64,000 bases of DNA, taken from positions 992,001 to 1,056,000 of the forward strand of contig JADJRO010000001.1 of NCBI GenBank assembly GCA_016712145.1. Direction: 5' to 3'. Origin of the DNA: Saprospiraceae bacterium. Lineage in GTDB: Bacteria > Bacteroidota > Bacteroidia > Chitinophagales > Saprospiraceae. The stretch's first letter is position 1; every line of letters starts with the position of its first letter. The notes below the pieces were generated by a model. That model saw only the letters and a list, made by a program, of their open reading frames with translations, did not search any database and was not told where the DNA came from. The position numbers were made by a program, and so were the translations under genes. Shown here piece by piece: positions 27,187-34,972 of this stretch.

Positions 27187-28311
27187 ATGAAACACTTACG
27201 TCCGAATTCAATTTTATTTATATTGTTCTGTTTTGTTGGTTGCGATTCATGTAAAGCCCAATTAAAATCAGATCAATTAACAGATAGTCTTGAAAATTCA
27301 GAAAAAATTATTGACCTGGGACTAGGCATACCAAAAACATCCCTAGAGATGAAGTCGTATTTAGATGCAGGCATGGATCCCTATTTTGTCGAGTCAAAAG
27401 ATACCATTTCTGTCTACGGCCCAAAATGCATCGTACGGAATTTGATTCAGGACAGATCAGGTAATTATTGGCTTGCTAGTTGGAACGGGATTATAAAATA
27501 TGATGGTAAAATTTTTACAAATTATACGCTGAAAGAAGGTCTGATTCGTTTTCATGTCACTACTGTATTTGAAGATTCAAAAGGCAACATTTGGTTTGGC
27601 CATGCACGAGGAGGCGTGTATCGATACAATGGAACACACTTTACACTTTTTACAACAAAAGATGGATTGCCTGATAACACCGCGAATTGTGTTACTGAAG
27701 ACGCAACAGGAAATATTTGGTTTGGTACAGAAAACGGAGTGAGCCGGTTTGATGGAATGCGCTTTTCAAATTTCACAGAAGAAGACGGACTCAATGATCA
27801 TTTTATAAATGCAATACTAAAAGATAAAAATGGAAAAATTTGGATTGGAACCAATAAAGGAATGAATTGTTATAATGGCAAATCGTTTACGAATTTTACA
27901 GATCGGGATCATTTTCCACCTCAAAAAGTAGCATCACTATTTGAAGATAGCAAAAATAACATATGGATAGGTTGCAATGCCACACAAGCTGGTGGCAAAG
28001 GACTCTGCCGGTTTGATGGCAAGTCATTACACTACTCCATACGTCCTTACTTTGTGATGTATCTATGTGAAGATAAAAACATGGCTTTGTGGTTCGCTCA
28101 TAATAAAGGAGCTGAACATCCTAATTTTGCATTATATCGCTATGATGGGAATTCGTTTTCTACAATTACACAACAAAATCAAATCGACAACCCGGTAATA
28201 TTTGGAATTATTGAAGACAATAAAGGTTCCATTTGGTTTGGCACTTCTAAAGGAGTGTGTCGCTATGATGGGACATGGTTTAATTATTTCAGGAAAAAAG
28301 AAGACAGGTGA
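27187..28311 (+). CDS. Lipoprotein with two-component-regulator propeller repeats
   Basis: A 374-residue protein with a lipoprotein-type signal (FCFVGC, Cys about residue 19; a second Cys pair CDSC follows). Residues 80-370 contain about seven Reg_prop blades with the motif DxxGNIWFGTxxGVxRFDGxxF: SGNYWLASWNGIIKYDG, KGNIWFGHARGGVYRYNG, TGNIWFGTENGVSRFDG, NGKIWIGTNKGMNCYNG, KNNIWIGCNATQ, KGSIWFGTSKGVCRYDG. In hybrid sensor kinases such propellers bind ligands, but here there is no membrane segment or kinase, so it is a free-standing surface/periplasmic propeller. Ligand unknown. Confidence 0.85.
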   Translation: MKHLRPNSILFILFCFVGCDSCKAQLKSDQLTDSLENSEKIIDLGLGIPKTSLEMKSYLDAGMDPYFVESKDTISVYGPKCIVRNLIQDRSGNYWLASWNGIIKYDGKIFTNYTLKEGLIRFHVTTVFEDSKGNIWFGHARGGVYRYNGTHFTLFTTKDGLPDNTANCVTEDATGNIWFGTENGVSRFDGMRFSNFTEEDGLNDHFINAILKDKNGKIWIGTNKGMNCYNGKSFTNFTDRDHFPPQKVASLFEDSKNNIWIGCNATQAGGKGLCRFDGKSLHYSIRPYFVMYLCEDKNMALWFAHNKGAEHPNFALYRYDGNSFSTITQQNQIDNPVIFGIIEDNKGSIWFGTSKGVCRYDGTWFNYFRKKEDR

Positions 28312-28779
28312 TCGTTGACCGTTGTTAGTTGATAGCTTGAACTGTGGCTTCTTTGCTTCCTTTCTTCTTTGCTTCTTTGCGCCTCTGCGAGAAATTAATT
28401 AGTTGTTAGGTGATCGTTGTTAGGTGATAGCAGGAACGAGTGAGTTTATTTATTCCACTGCAAGAAATTAAAAAGACGTGTTCAATATTTTTTCATGCAA
28501 ACAGCTTGAGATATCCGGTGTCCTATTAGCAAGTCTTATGGTTTTTATAAATAAACAACATGTGAATCATACAAGACCATTTTATAATTGTGTAACACGC
28601 GGCGTGGATGAACACAATACATTTGCAAACCATTGAACCGTTCTATCGATTGAAAAACGAATTCAAATGGAGCTAAGCCTAAATAGAGAAGAAAAAGCCG
28701 TTGAAGAAAATTTATCGAAAGCAATACCAGCTGCAATAAATAGAGAAGCTGGTTAGTTAAAATTATAAATCAATACACA
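28312..28779. other. Intergenic region with a possible decayed small gene
   Basis: Contains CTTCTTTGCTTC-type low-complexity repeats (28345-28385) and GTTGTTAGGTGATAG direct repeats (28402-28432). A plus-strand frame from the ATG at 28538 reads MVFINKQHVNHTRPFYNC then VTRGVDEHNTFANH before a TGA at 28634, and stays open in the same frame (IEKRIQMELSLNREEKAVEE) to 28756. This could be a small gene broken by a stop or chance. Confidence 0.35.
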
Positions 28780-28896
28780 ATGAATAATATATTCAAAGGA
28801 TTAATTGCAGGATATGGTGCAAATAAATTAGGTGGTGGTTGTTTAGGAACCATTATCGTGTTTGTAATTATATGGCTGATTTTAGGGAATTGTTGA
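28780..28896 (+). CDS. 38-residue conserved membrane peptide
   Basis: A short protein: MNNIFKGLIAGYGANKLGGG followed by CLGTIIVFVIIWLILGNC. A glycine-rich amphipathic start and one hydrophobic helix make it a single-pass inner-membrane peptide. Very similar short sequences (IAGxGAKKLGGGCxGTI) occur across Bacteroidota in my recollection, which supports it as a real gene despite its size. No function is known to me. Confidence 0.65.
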   Translation: MNNIFKGLIAGYGANKLGGGCLGTIIVFVIIWLILGNC

Positions 28897-28936
28897 ATCC
28901 CACTGCCAATTGATTTGCTTAATAAAATATATTTAG

Positions 28937-29008
28937 TAGTCCCGAGCAGAATCGAACTGCTATCTAGAGTTTAGGAAACTCCTATTCTATCCGTTGAACT
29001 ACAGGACC
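28937..29008 (-). tRNA. tRNA-Arg (anticodon CCT)
   Basis: 72 bases folding as a standard cloverleaf: acceptor stem GGTCCTG with CGGGACT (two G-U pairs), discriminator A, a D-arm with AGTTCAACGG, an anticodon stem GGAGT/ACTCT around loop TTCCTAA (anticodon CCT, reading AGG), and a T-arm with GCAGTTCGATTCTGC. The CCA end is not encoded. It stands alone between the 38-aa gene and an ABC ATPase gene. Confidence 0.95.
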
Positions 29009-29076
29009 TATCGTTTGACTTTTATTTGAATCGCTGTTTTTGGTTAATAAGAGTGCTCATTTCATTATTCTTTTTT

Positions 29077-29104
29077 GGTCGGGCAGCAATTAAACTGCAG
29101 GACC
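29077..29104 (-). pseudogene. Possible tRNA stub
   Basis: The minus strand reads GGTCCTGCAGTTTAATTGC then TGCCCGACC. The first 14 bases match the start of the adjacent tRNA-Arg with two changes and the end resembles its acceptor/T-arm, with the middle missing. It can also be read simply as an imperfect hairpin (GGTC/GACC, GCAG/CTGC). Confidence 0.35.
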
Positions 29105-29149
29105 TCAATTATTAAAAGCCTTAGTGAGTTTGAGACAAACATCCAATTG

Positions 29150-29776
29150 TTATTTTGTATTCATATTTATTTCCAATTCTATTTTATAATTAACCAATTC
29201 AAAATCTTCCGGCTCGTTGGATGCGATAATAACCAATCGATCCTCACAATGGTTTTGCAATAATTGCTTACACCATAATTTGGCCCGGTCGTCTAAATTA
29301 CTAATGGGTTCATCTAAAAACAATACAGAAGAATCTGCCAGTATGGCCAAACCCAATTTCAAACGCTGCTTCATTCCAGAAGAATAGTACTTTATCAATT
29401 TATCTTCATGCCCGCTTAGATAACAGGTTTCAATAAAATCAGTACTCGAAATATTACTTCTGAATTTTTTAAAATGCTGCTGATGCTGAATCAATTCTTT
29501 GACATTCATGTAATCATATACATCTGCATAGGGTGCCGCATAGGAGATCTTTGAAAACCAATTTTCCTCCTCAAGTTCCTTGCCGTCTATTGAATAGTGA
29601 ATCTGCCCTTTACTGGGCCCCATCATACCGGATAAAATCTGAAGTAAGGTAGACTTACCAGAACCATTTGATCCGGCAATGCCATAAACCTGTCCCTGAT
29701 TAAATGTATAATTGAAATCTTTGATAATCCAGTTTCTATAAAACCGTTTGTATATGGAGTTTGCAACGATTTTCAT
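29150..29776 (-). CDS. ABC transporter ATP-binding protein
   Basis: A 208-residue single ATPase domain: Walker A GSNGSGKST near residues 34-42, signature YSSGMKQR near 130-137, Walker B VLFLDEP near 151-157, with a short C-terminal region. Such stand-alone ATPases pair with separate membrane subunits; none is adjacent. It lies 6 bp downstream of lpxA on the same strand, an arrangement common in Bacteroidota, so co-transcription with the lipid A genes is likely. It resembles ABC-2-type exporters' ATPases (CcmA-like) more than importers. Substrate unknown. Confidence 0.88.
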   Translation of the reverse strand: MKIVANSIYKRFYRNWIIKDFNYTFNQGQVYGIAGSNGSGKSTLLQILSGMMGPSKGQIHYSIDGKELEEENWFSKISYAAPYADVYDYMNVKELIQHQQHFKKFRSNISSTDFIETCYLSGHEDKLIKYYSSGMKQRLKLGLAILADSSVLFLDEPISNLDDRAKLWCKQLLQNHCEDRLVIIASNEPEDFELVNYKIELEINMNTK

Positions 29777-29782
29777 TGCGGT

Positions 29783-30563
29783 TTAACGTCGATAGCCTTT
29801 CATAATGCCGCGATTTGAATTGCGGATAAATTCAAGAATGACATCTTTTTCAGGTGAATCCGGCAATTCCACTTCAATAGCTTTTATCGCTTTGCTAACA
29901 TTTTTATATTTCACAAACAAGTAGCGATAAATTTCATGAATTTTATTGACCTGATCTACACTAAACCCTCTCCGTTTTAAACCAATCGAGTTGATTCCTT
30001 CATAGGACAAAGGTTCTCTTGCCGCTTTTGCATAGGGCGGCACATCTTTGGTAACCAAGGATCCACCTCCAACCATGGCATGCATTCCTATTTTGACAAA
30101 TTGATGGATGGCGCTCATGCCTCCAATAATTGCATATTCTTCTATTTCAATATGTCCTGCAAGATTGACGCTGTTAGCCAAAATGACATTGTTTCCAACA
30201 AAACAATCATGTGCAATGTGTACATAGGCCATTAATAGACAATTCGAGCCCACTTTAGTCGTCATTGCTGCTTTCGTGCCGCGGTTTAATGTGCAGCACT
30301 CCCGGATCACGGTATTGTCACCTACTTCCAATAAGCTATTTTCACCTGCAAACTTTAAATCCTGAGGCGGCGCACCTACAACAGCTCCTGGAAACACTTT
30401 GCAACCATTTCCGATTCGGGTACCGGACATGATCGTAACACAAAGGACCAATCCAACAGTTTTCACCAATAATAACATCATTATGTATGGTTGAAAAGGG
30501 TTCAACAACGGTCCCTTTCCCCAATATGGCTCCTGGGTGTATATTGCTTTGAATGCCGCTCAT
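29783..30563 (-). CDS. lpxA: UDP-N-acetylglucosamine acyltransferase LpxA (frameshifted)
   Basis: LpxA transfers a 3-hydroxyacyl chain from acyl-ACP to UDP-GlcNAc, the first step of lipid A synthesis. The N-terminus from ATG 30563 (MSGIQSNIHPGAILGKGTVV...NCWIGP) and the remainder (VTIMSGTRIGNGCKVFPGAV, PPQDLKF, the catalytic-His block YVHIAHDCFVGNNVILANSV, and the C-terminal helical part ending KGYRR) are in different frames. Dropping one base at the A3 run 30442-30444 joins them as WIGPCVTIMSGTR. Repaired length is about 260 residues, normal for the family. It starts 2 bp after lpxC-fabZ. As the gene is essential in lipid A producers, the frameshift is almost certainly a consensus error. Confidence 0.93.
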
Positions 30564-30565
30564 GT

Positions 30566-31951
30566 TTATCTTTTTACAATTTGTGCCGTTAAGTCTGCTT
30601 CACAAACCATTTTACTTCCTACATAAGCCGTGCCAAGCATTTGTACAATGCCTCTGCGCACCGGAGCAACCAATTCCATTTTAATCAACAGGGTATCCCC
30701 CGGCATGACCTTTTGCTTAAATTTCGCGTTGTCAATTTTTAAAAAGTAGGTATCCCAGGCATGGGGTTCTTCTTGCATGGATAACACCATAATGCCTCCT
30801 GTTTGAGCCATGGCTTCAATTTGAAGGACGCCTGGAAATACTGGATTTCCCGGAAAATGACCTTGAAACAGGGCTTCATTGATTGAAATGTTTTTTACCC
30901 CAACCACCGATTTCTCTGAGATTTCAATAATCTTATCCACCATTAAAAATGGATAGCGATGTGGAAGCATCGCCTGTATTTGGGAAGTATTAAATATGGG
31001 CGCCTTGTCAGGATCATAATGCGGAACTCCCTGCATTTTCTTTTGTTCAATCAGCTTCTTTTTAAGAATTCTGGCAAATTCAATGTTTAATTTATGTCCT
31101 GGCTTTTTGGTCAAAATATTTCCCAGAATTGGTTTGCCTACTAAGGCCAAATCACCCAACACATCAAGCAACTTATGACGTGCTGGCTCATTGTCAAAAT
31201 AGGGTTTAATGGTATTTAACACCCCTTCTCGTTCTACTTTAACGCTGGGCTTATTTAGTTTTTTCGCCAATTCATCCAATTCCTCCTGACTCATCAAACG
31301 ATCAACGATGACGATGGCATTGTTTAAATCTCCACCTTTTATTAAATTTTGATCTAACAGCGCTTCCAACTCATGCAAAAAAACAAAAGTTCTGCAGGGG
31401 GCAATTTCAGTTTTATAATCTTCAATGTGCTCAAGACTTGCATATTGGGGTGCAAGGGTCTTTGAGTTAAAATCAATCATCGTAGTGATTTCCAACTTTT
31501 CAGAAGGCAATGCTAAAAATTCGGCGCCAGTAGATTCGTCTTCAAAGGAAATAGGCTCCATGATTTTAAAATATTCCCGCTCCGCATTTTGTTCGATAAT
31601 TCCACTGCCAATCAGCACATTTACAAAGTCCATTGCGCTTCCGTCCTTAATTGGAATTTCAGGGCCATCCAATTCAATCAATACGTTATCAATTTCCAAA
31701 CCGGCAAGTGCTGAAAGTACGTGTTCAACGGTCCAAACCTGTGCGACTCCTTCCTGAAGGGTTGTGCCCCGATTGGTTGAAACCACCTTACTAACATCTG
31801 CAGCAATGATGGGTTGATCTGGTAAATCCATTCGTTGAAACCGGATTCCGTAGTTTTCAGGAGCTGGTTTAAATTTCATCTTAACAAAAGAGCCCGTGTG
31901 CAGTCCGACCCCTTCTATGAAAACGTCCGAAATTATTGTTCTTTGATTCAT
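30566..31951 (-). CDS. lpxC-fabZ: Bifunctional LpxC deacetylase / FabZ dehydratase
   Basis: A 461-residue fusion typical of Bacteroidota. Residues 1-300 are LpxC, the zinc-dependent UDP-3-O-acyl-GlcNAc deacetylase, with the zinc-binding HVLSALAGLEIDNV block and the second GDLALVGKPI / GHKLNIEFARIL region. Residues 315-461 are FabZ, the (3R)-hydroxyacyl-ACP dehydratase: MLPHRYPFLMVDKI and the active-site GHFPGNPVFPGVLQIEAMAQ. The fusion couples lipid A commitment with supply of hydroxyacyl-ACP to fatty-acid synthesis. It sits between lpxD (3 bp) and lpxA (2 bp) and is clearly in one operon. Confidence 0.97.
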   Translation of the reverse strand: MNQRTIISDVFIEGVGLHTGSFVKMKFKPAPENYGIRFQRMDLPDQPIIAADVSKVVSTNRGTTLQEGVAQVWTVEHVLSALAGLEIDNVLIELDGPEIPIKDGSAMDFVNVLIGSGIIEQNAEREYFKIMEPISFEDESTGAEFLALPSEKLEITTMIDFNSKTLAPQYASLEHIEDYKTEIAPCRTFVFLHELEALLDQNLIKGGDLNNAIVIVDRLMSQEELDELAKKLNKPSVKVEREGVLNTIKPYFDNEPARHKLLDVLGDLALVGKPILGNILTKKPGHKLNIEFARILKKKLIEQKKMQGVPHYDPDKAPIFNTSQIQAMLPHRYPFLMVDKIIEISEKSVVGVKNISINEALFQGHFPGNPVFPGVLQIEAMAQTGGIMVLSMQEEPHAWDTYFLKIDNAKFKQKVMPGDTLLIKMELVAPVRRGIVQMLGTAYVGSKMVCEADLTAQIVKR

Positions 31952-31954
31952 GTA

Positions 31955-32983
31955 TTATGATTCAGATTTCAATTTATCCTCCAGTTCTTTTAACTTCTTA
32001 GCCAACGCGGGTAATTTCTTAAACTCGGCAAAGGATCTTAGAAAAGCAAAATATTCCATGGCTGGCGATCCATACCACTTTCCATTGGATTGTTCCAATG
32101 AACTGGCAATTCCACTTTGTGCCTGGATCATCGTTCGATCAGCAATGGTTAAGTGACCTGCAATACCAACTTGCCCTCCAATCATGCAATAACTACCTAT
32201 TTTGGCACTACCGGCAATTCCTGCCTGTGCCGCTATCACCGTATGATTGCCAATTTGGACATTGTGGGCAATTTGAATGAGATTGTCCAATTTACAGCCA
32301 TCTCCTATTTTGGTGGAACCCATGGTTCCCCGATCAATCGTTGTATTGGATCCAATTTCTACATCATTTCCTAATACCACATTTCCCAATTGGGCTATTT
32401 TTTGATAGATCCCACGTTCGTCTGGTGCAAAACCGAAGCCATCTGACCCGATAACCGCATTTGAATGAATTATACAGCGATTCCCAATTATGCAGTCCTG
32501 ATAAATGCGAACTCCCGGATAAATGATCACCTGATCTCCAATCTGTACATTTTTACCAATATAAACCTGAGGATGGATGTAAGACCCAGAGCCGATTTTT
32601 ACAGATTCTGAAACGCTGGTATAAGCTCCAACACTTACCGACTCCCCTAGAACCACTGAATCATGGATGTCAGCCTTTGGATCTATCCCGCTGTTTTGGG
32701 GAAATTCCTGGAATTTTTTGAATAACTCACTGACAGTCAATCGCACATTTTCAACGCGAATGATGGCAGGTTTTACCTCGGTCTTGGCTTGAAAGCCGTT
32801 ATTTACCAACACAGCAGAGGCTTTTGTTTGGTATAAATAAGGTTCATACTGTAAATTATCCAAATAGCACAAACTCCCATCTACCGCTTCTTCAATCTTA
32901 CTGGGGTGGGTAATTATGATATTCGGATCGCCTTCCAAGGTTCCATGAACTAAGGCTGCTAATTCACCGGCTGTTATCTTCAC
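31955..32983 (-). CDS. lpxD: UDP-3-O-acylglucosamine N-acyltransferase LpxD
   Basis: A 342-residue trimeric left-handed beta-helix acyltransferase adding the second acyl chain in lipid A synthesis. The N-terminal uridine-binding domain (residues 1-100) is followed by hexapeptide repeats and the catalytic histidine block LDNLIQIAHNVQIGNHTVIA; the C-terminal helix ends LAKKLKELEDKLKSES. The start codon appears to be GTG at 32983, only 4 bases from a TAGATTTG promoter-like motif, so translation from a leaderless or very short-leader mRNA is possible. First gene of the lpx operon. Confidence 0.95.
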   Translation of the reverse strand: MKITAGELAALVHGTLEGDPNIIITHPSKIEEAVDGSLCYLDNLQYEPYLYQTKASAVLVNNGFQAKTEVKPAIIRVENVRLTVSELFKKFQEFPQNSGIDPKADIHDSVVLGESVSVGAYTSVSESVKIGSGSYIHPQVYIGKNVQIGDQVIIYPGVRIYQDCIIGNRCIIHSNAVIGSDGFGFAPDERGIYQKIAQLGNVVLGNDVEIGSNTTIDRGTMGSTKIGDGCKLDNLIQIAHNVQIGNHTVIAAQAGIAGSAKIGSYCMIGGQVGIAGHLTIADRTMIQAQSGIASSLEQSNGKWYGSPAMEYFAFLRSFAEFKKLPALAKKLKELEDKLKSES

Positions 32984-32987
32984 AGCA

Positions 32988-32995
32988 CAAATCTA
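32988..32995 (-). promoter_or_regulatory. Possible lpxD promoter -7 element (TAGATTTG)
   Basis: Matches the Bacteroidota -7 consensus TAnnTTTG on the minus strand. It ends 4 bases before the GTG of lpxD, implying no or a very short leader. No clear TTG -33 box at the expected spacing. Confidence 0.3.
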
Positions 32996-33055
32996 CAAAT
33001 TCGTTAGAAAGCTAGGAATCAAAAGCCAATCAGGAAGCACCAAATCCATTTTTTG

Positions 33056-33063
33056 TACCTTTG
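33056..33063 (+). promoter_or_regulatory. Possible promoter -7 element (TACCTTTG)
   Basis: Exact TAnnTTTG match 19 bp before the ATG of the TPR membrane protein, in the divergent spacer opposite lpxD. Confidence 0.4.
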
Positions 33064-33082
33064 TTTGCTCAGATTCTTCTAA

Positions 33083-34963
33083 ATGGCCAAAAAGAAAACC
33101 AAAACCTTCAGTTCCCCTCCCCTAAAGGTGGAAGCTCAAATACCCGAATCCGGCAATTCAGTTAATTCCAGTTTATACATCCTGCTTTTATTGGTTTTTA
33201 CCTTTATCATATTTAGCCCAGCAATTAAATGCGATTTTGTAAACTGGGATGATGACCGAAATACCTATGAAAACAAATTAGTCCTTGAACATAAATATGC
33301 AGAAATTTTCACTCAAAATGTAATAGGAAATTACAATCCATTAAGCATCCTCAGTTTTGCCATTGAACATTCTATTTATGGCATGAATGCAAGTCGGATG
33401 CACCTGGTAAATATTTTACTCCATCTAATTTGTGTATATTTTGTTTTTAAAATATTTCAAGCACTCAAACTCAATGTTTGGTTTGCTTTAATCGGTGCGG
33501 CGCTATTTGCATTCCATCCGCTGCGGGTAGAATCTGTGGCCTGGATTACTGAACGTAAGGACGTTTTGTATGGTGCTTTTTATTGCCCTGCCCTCTACCT
33601 CTACATTCGAAACCTTGACAAGCCTGCAAAATGGAAAGCCTTACTCGCATTTAGTTTATTTATCATCGGGCTTTTTGCTAAAATTCAGATGGTTGCTTTG
33701 CCGTTGTCGATGCTTGCAGTTGATTATTATAAAGACCGTCCGTTGAATCTTAAATTGGTATTGGAAAAAGCTCATTATTTTTTAGCTGCTTTTTTATTTG
33801 GAATTATTGGCATCCTATTTTTAAAAGATCAGGGATCCCTTGAAACCAATTCTATGGTCCACACCGGTCTTGATCGCCTTTTTATTGGTTCATACAGCCT
33901 GATTACCTATTGTATCAAATGGCTGGTACCTTATATGATGTCTCCGCTTTATCCTTATCCGGAAAAATTAAGCATCTGGCATTATCTCTCTTTGCCCGCT
34001 GCAATTATAATGCTTTATGGTATTTATTATGCTTACAAGAAAAATGCAAAAGCCTTGGTTTTTGGATTTATGTTTTTCTTTTTTAACATCGTTTTTCTCC
34101 TTCAAATTCTCGCTGCCGGTCAAGGGTATTTAGCAGACCGATTTACCTACATTGCCTACATTGGTTTGTTTTTTATCTTTTGTTTTTACACTCAAAAATG
34201 GTTGATTGAGAAACCCAAAATGAAGTCAATTGGCTTTGCTGCTCTGGGTCTATATCTAGTGGTTTTAAGTTTTATAAGTTACAACCAAACTAAAATCTGG
34301 AAAAACTCTGAAACCCTTTGGACACATGTGTTGAAATATTATCAAAACACACCCCTGCCCTATAACAATCGTGCGAATTACTTAAGGGATTTAAAACAAT
34401 TTGACCGGGCTTTGGAGGATTACAACATGGCTATTAAATATAAAGCAGGACATGCTACCTACAACAGCCGCGCACGCTTATTTTTTAATAAAAATGAAGA
34501 TTTAAAAGCTATACAGGATTATGATCAGGCGATTAAAATGAAGCCGGAAGCTGAGTACTATGTCAATCGTGGTGCAGCGAAAGCAAAATTAGGACGTTGG
34601 GATGAGGCTTTATCTGATATCAACAAAGGATTGGAACTCAATAAAAATTGGAAGGTCGGTTATCTCAATCGATCCATTTTATACAATCAGGCAGGAAAAA
34701 CAGATTTGGCTTTAGCAGATATTGATTCCTATTTAAAATTGGATTCCAAAAGTCCGGAACTTTGGTTTGAAGGAGCACGCTGCTTGGTTTTATTAAACCA
34801 ATCTGAAAAAGCACTCAGCTATTTTAATAATGCCATCCGTTTAAATCCTAATTCAGGTTTGTTTTATGCAGAAAGAGGGCAAACTTTACAAAGTTTAGGA
34901 AAAATTGATGCTGCAAATCAAGATTTTCAACGCGCTCAACAATTGGGACAAGCCATTCAATAA
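33083..34963 (+). CDS. TMTC/PMT-like multi-pass membrane protein with C-terminal TPR repeats
   Basis: A 626-residue protein. After a basic start (MAKKKTKTF), residues 28-410 contain about ten transmembrane helices with the glycosyltransferase-C-like motifs FVNWDDDRNTYEN in the first outside loop and HPLRVESVAWITERKDVLYG, which are hallmarks of TMTC/DUF1736-type O-mannosyltransferase-like proteins. Residues about 430-615 hold five TPR units (DRALEDYNMAIKYKAGHATY, LKAIQDYDQAIKMKPEAEYY, DEALSDINKGLELN, DLALADIDSYLKLD, EKALSYFNNAIRLNPNSGLF). Probably a polyprenyl-phosphate-sugar-dependent glycosyltransferase or related assembly factor in the inner membrane; activity is inferred. recN follows after 9 bp. 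Confidence 0.8.
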   Translation: MAKKKTKTFSSPPLKVEAQIPESGNSVNSSLYILLLLVFTFIIFSPAIKCDFVNWDDDRNTYENKLVLEHKYAEIFTQNVIGNYNPLSILSFAIEHSIYGMNASRMHLVNILLHLICVYFVFKIFQALKLNVWFALIGAALFAFHPLRVESVAWITERKDVLYGAFYCPALYLYIRNLDKPAKWKALLAFSLFIIGLFAKIQMVALPLSMLAVDYYKDRPLNLKLVLEKAHYFLAAFLFGIIGILFLKDQGSLETNSMVHTGLDRLFIGSYSLITYCIKWLVPYMMSPLYPYPEKLSIWHYLSLPAAIIMLYGIYYAYKKNAKALVFGFMFFFFNIVFLLQILAAGQGYLADRFTYIAYIGLFFIFCFYTQKWLIEKPKMKSIGFAALGLYLVVLSFISYNQTKIWKNSETLWTHVLKYYQNTPLPYNNRANYLRDLKQFDRALEDYNMAIKYKAGHATYNSRARLFFNKNEDLKAIQDYDQAIKMKPEAEYYVNRGAAKAKLGRWDEALSDINKGLELNKNWKVGYLNRSILYNQAGKTDLALADIDSYLKLDSKSPELWFEGARCLVLLNQSEKALSYFNNAIRLNPNSGLFYAERGQTLQSLGKIDAANQDFQRAQQLGQAIQ

Positions 34964-34972
34964 TCTGATCCG

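Noticed and set aside
28345..28432. CRISPR-like appearance of TTCTTTGCTTC and GTTGTTAGGTGAT repeats
   Set aside because: Units are short, degenerate and adjacent with no regular unique spacers; no cas gene is nearby.
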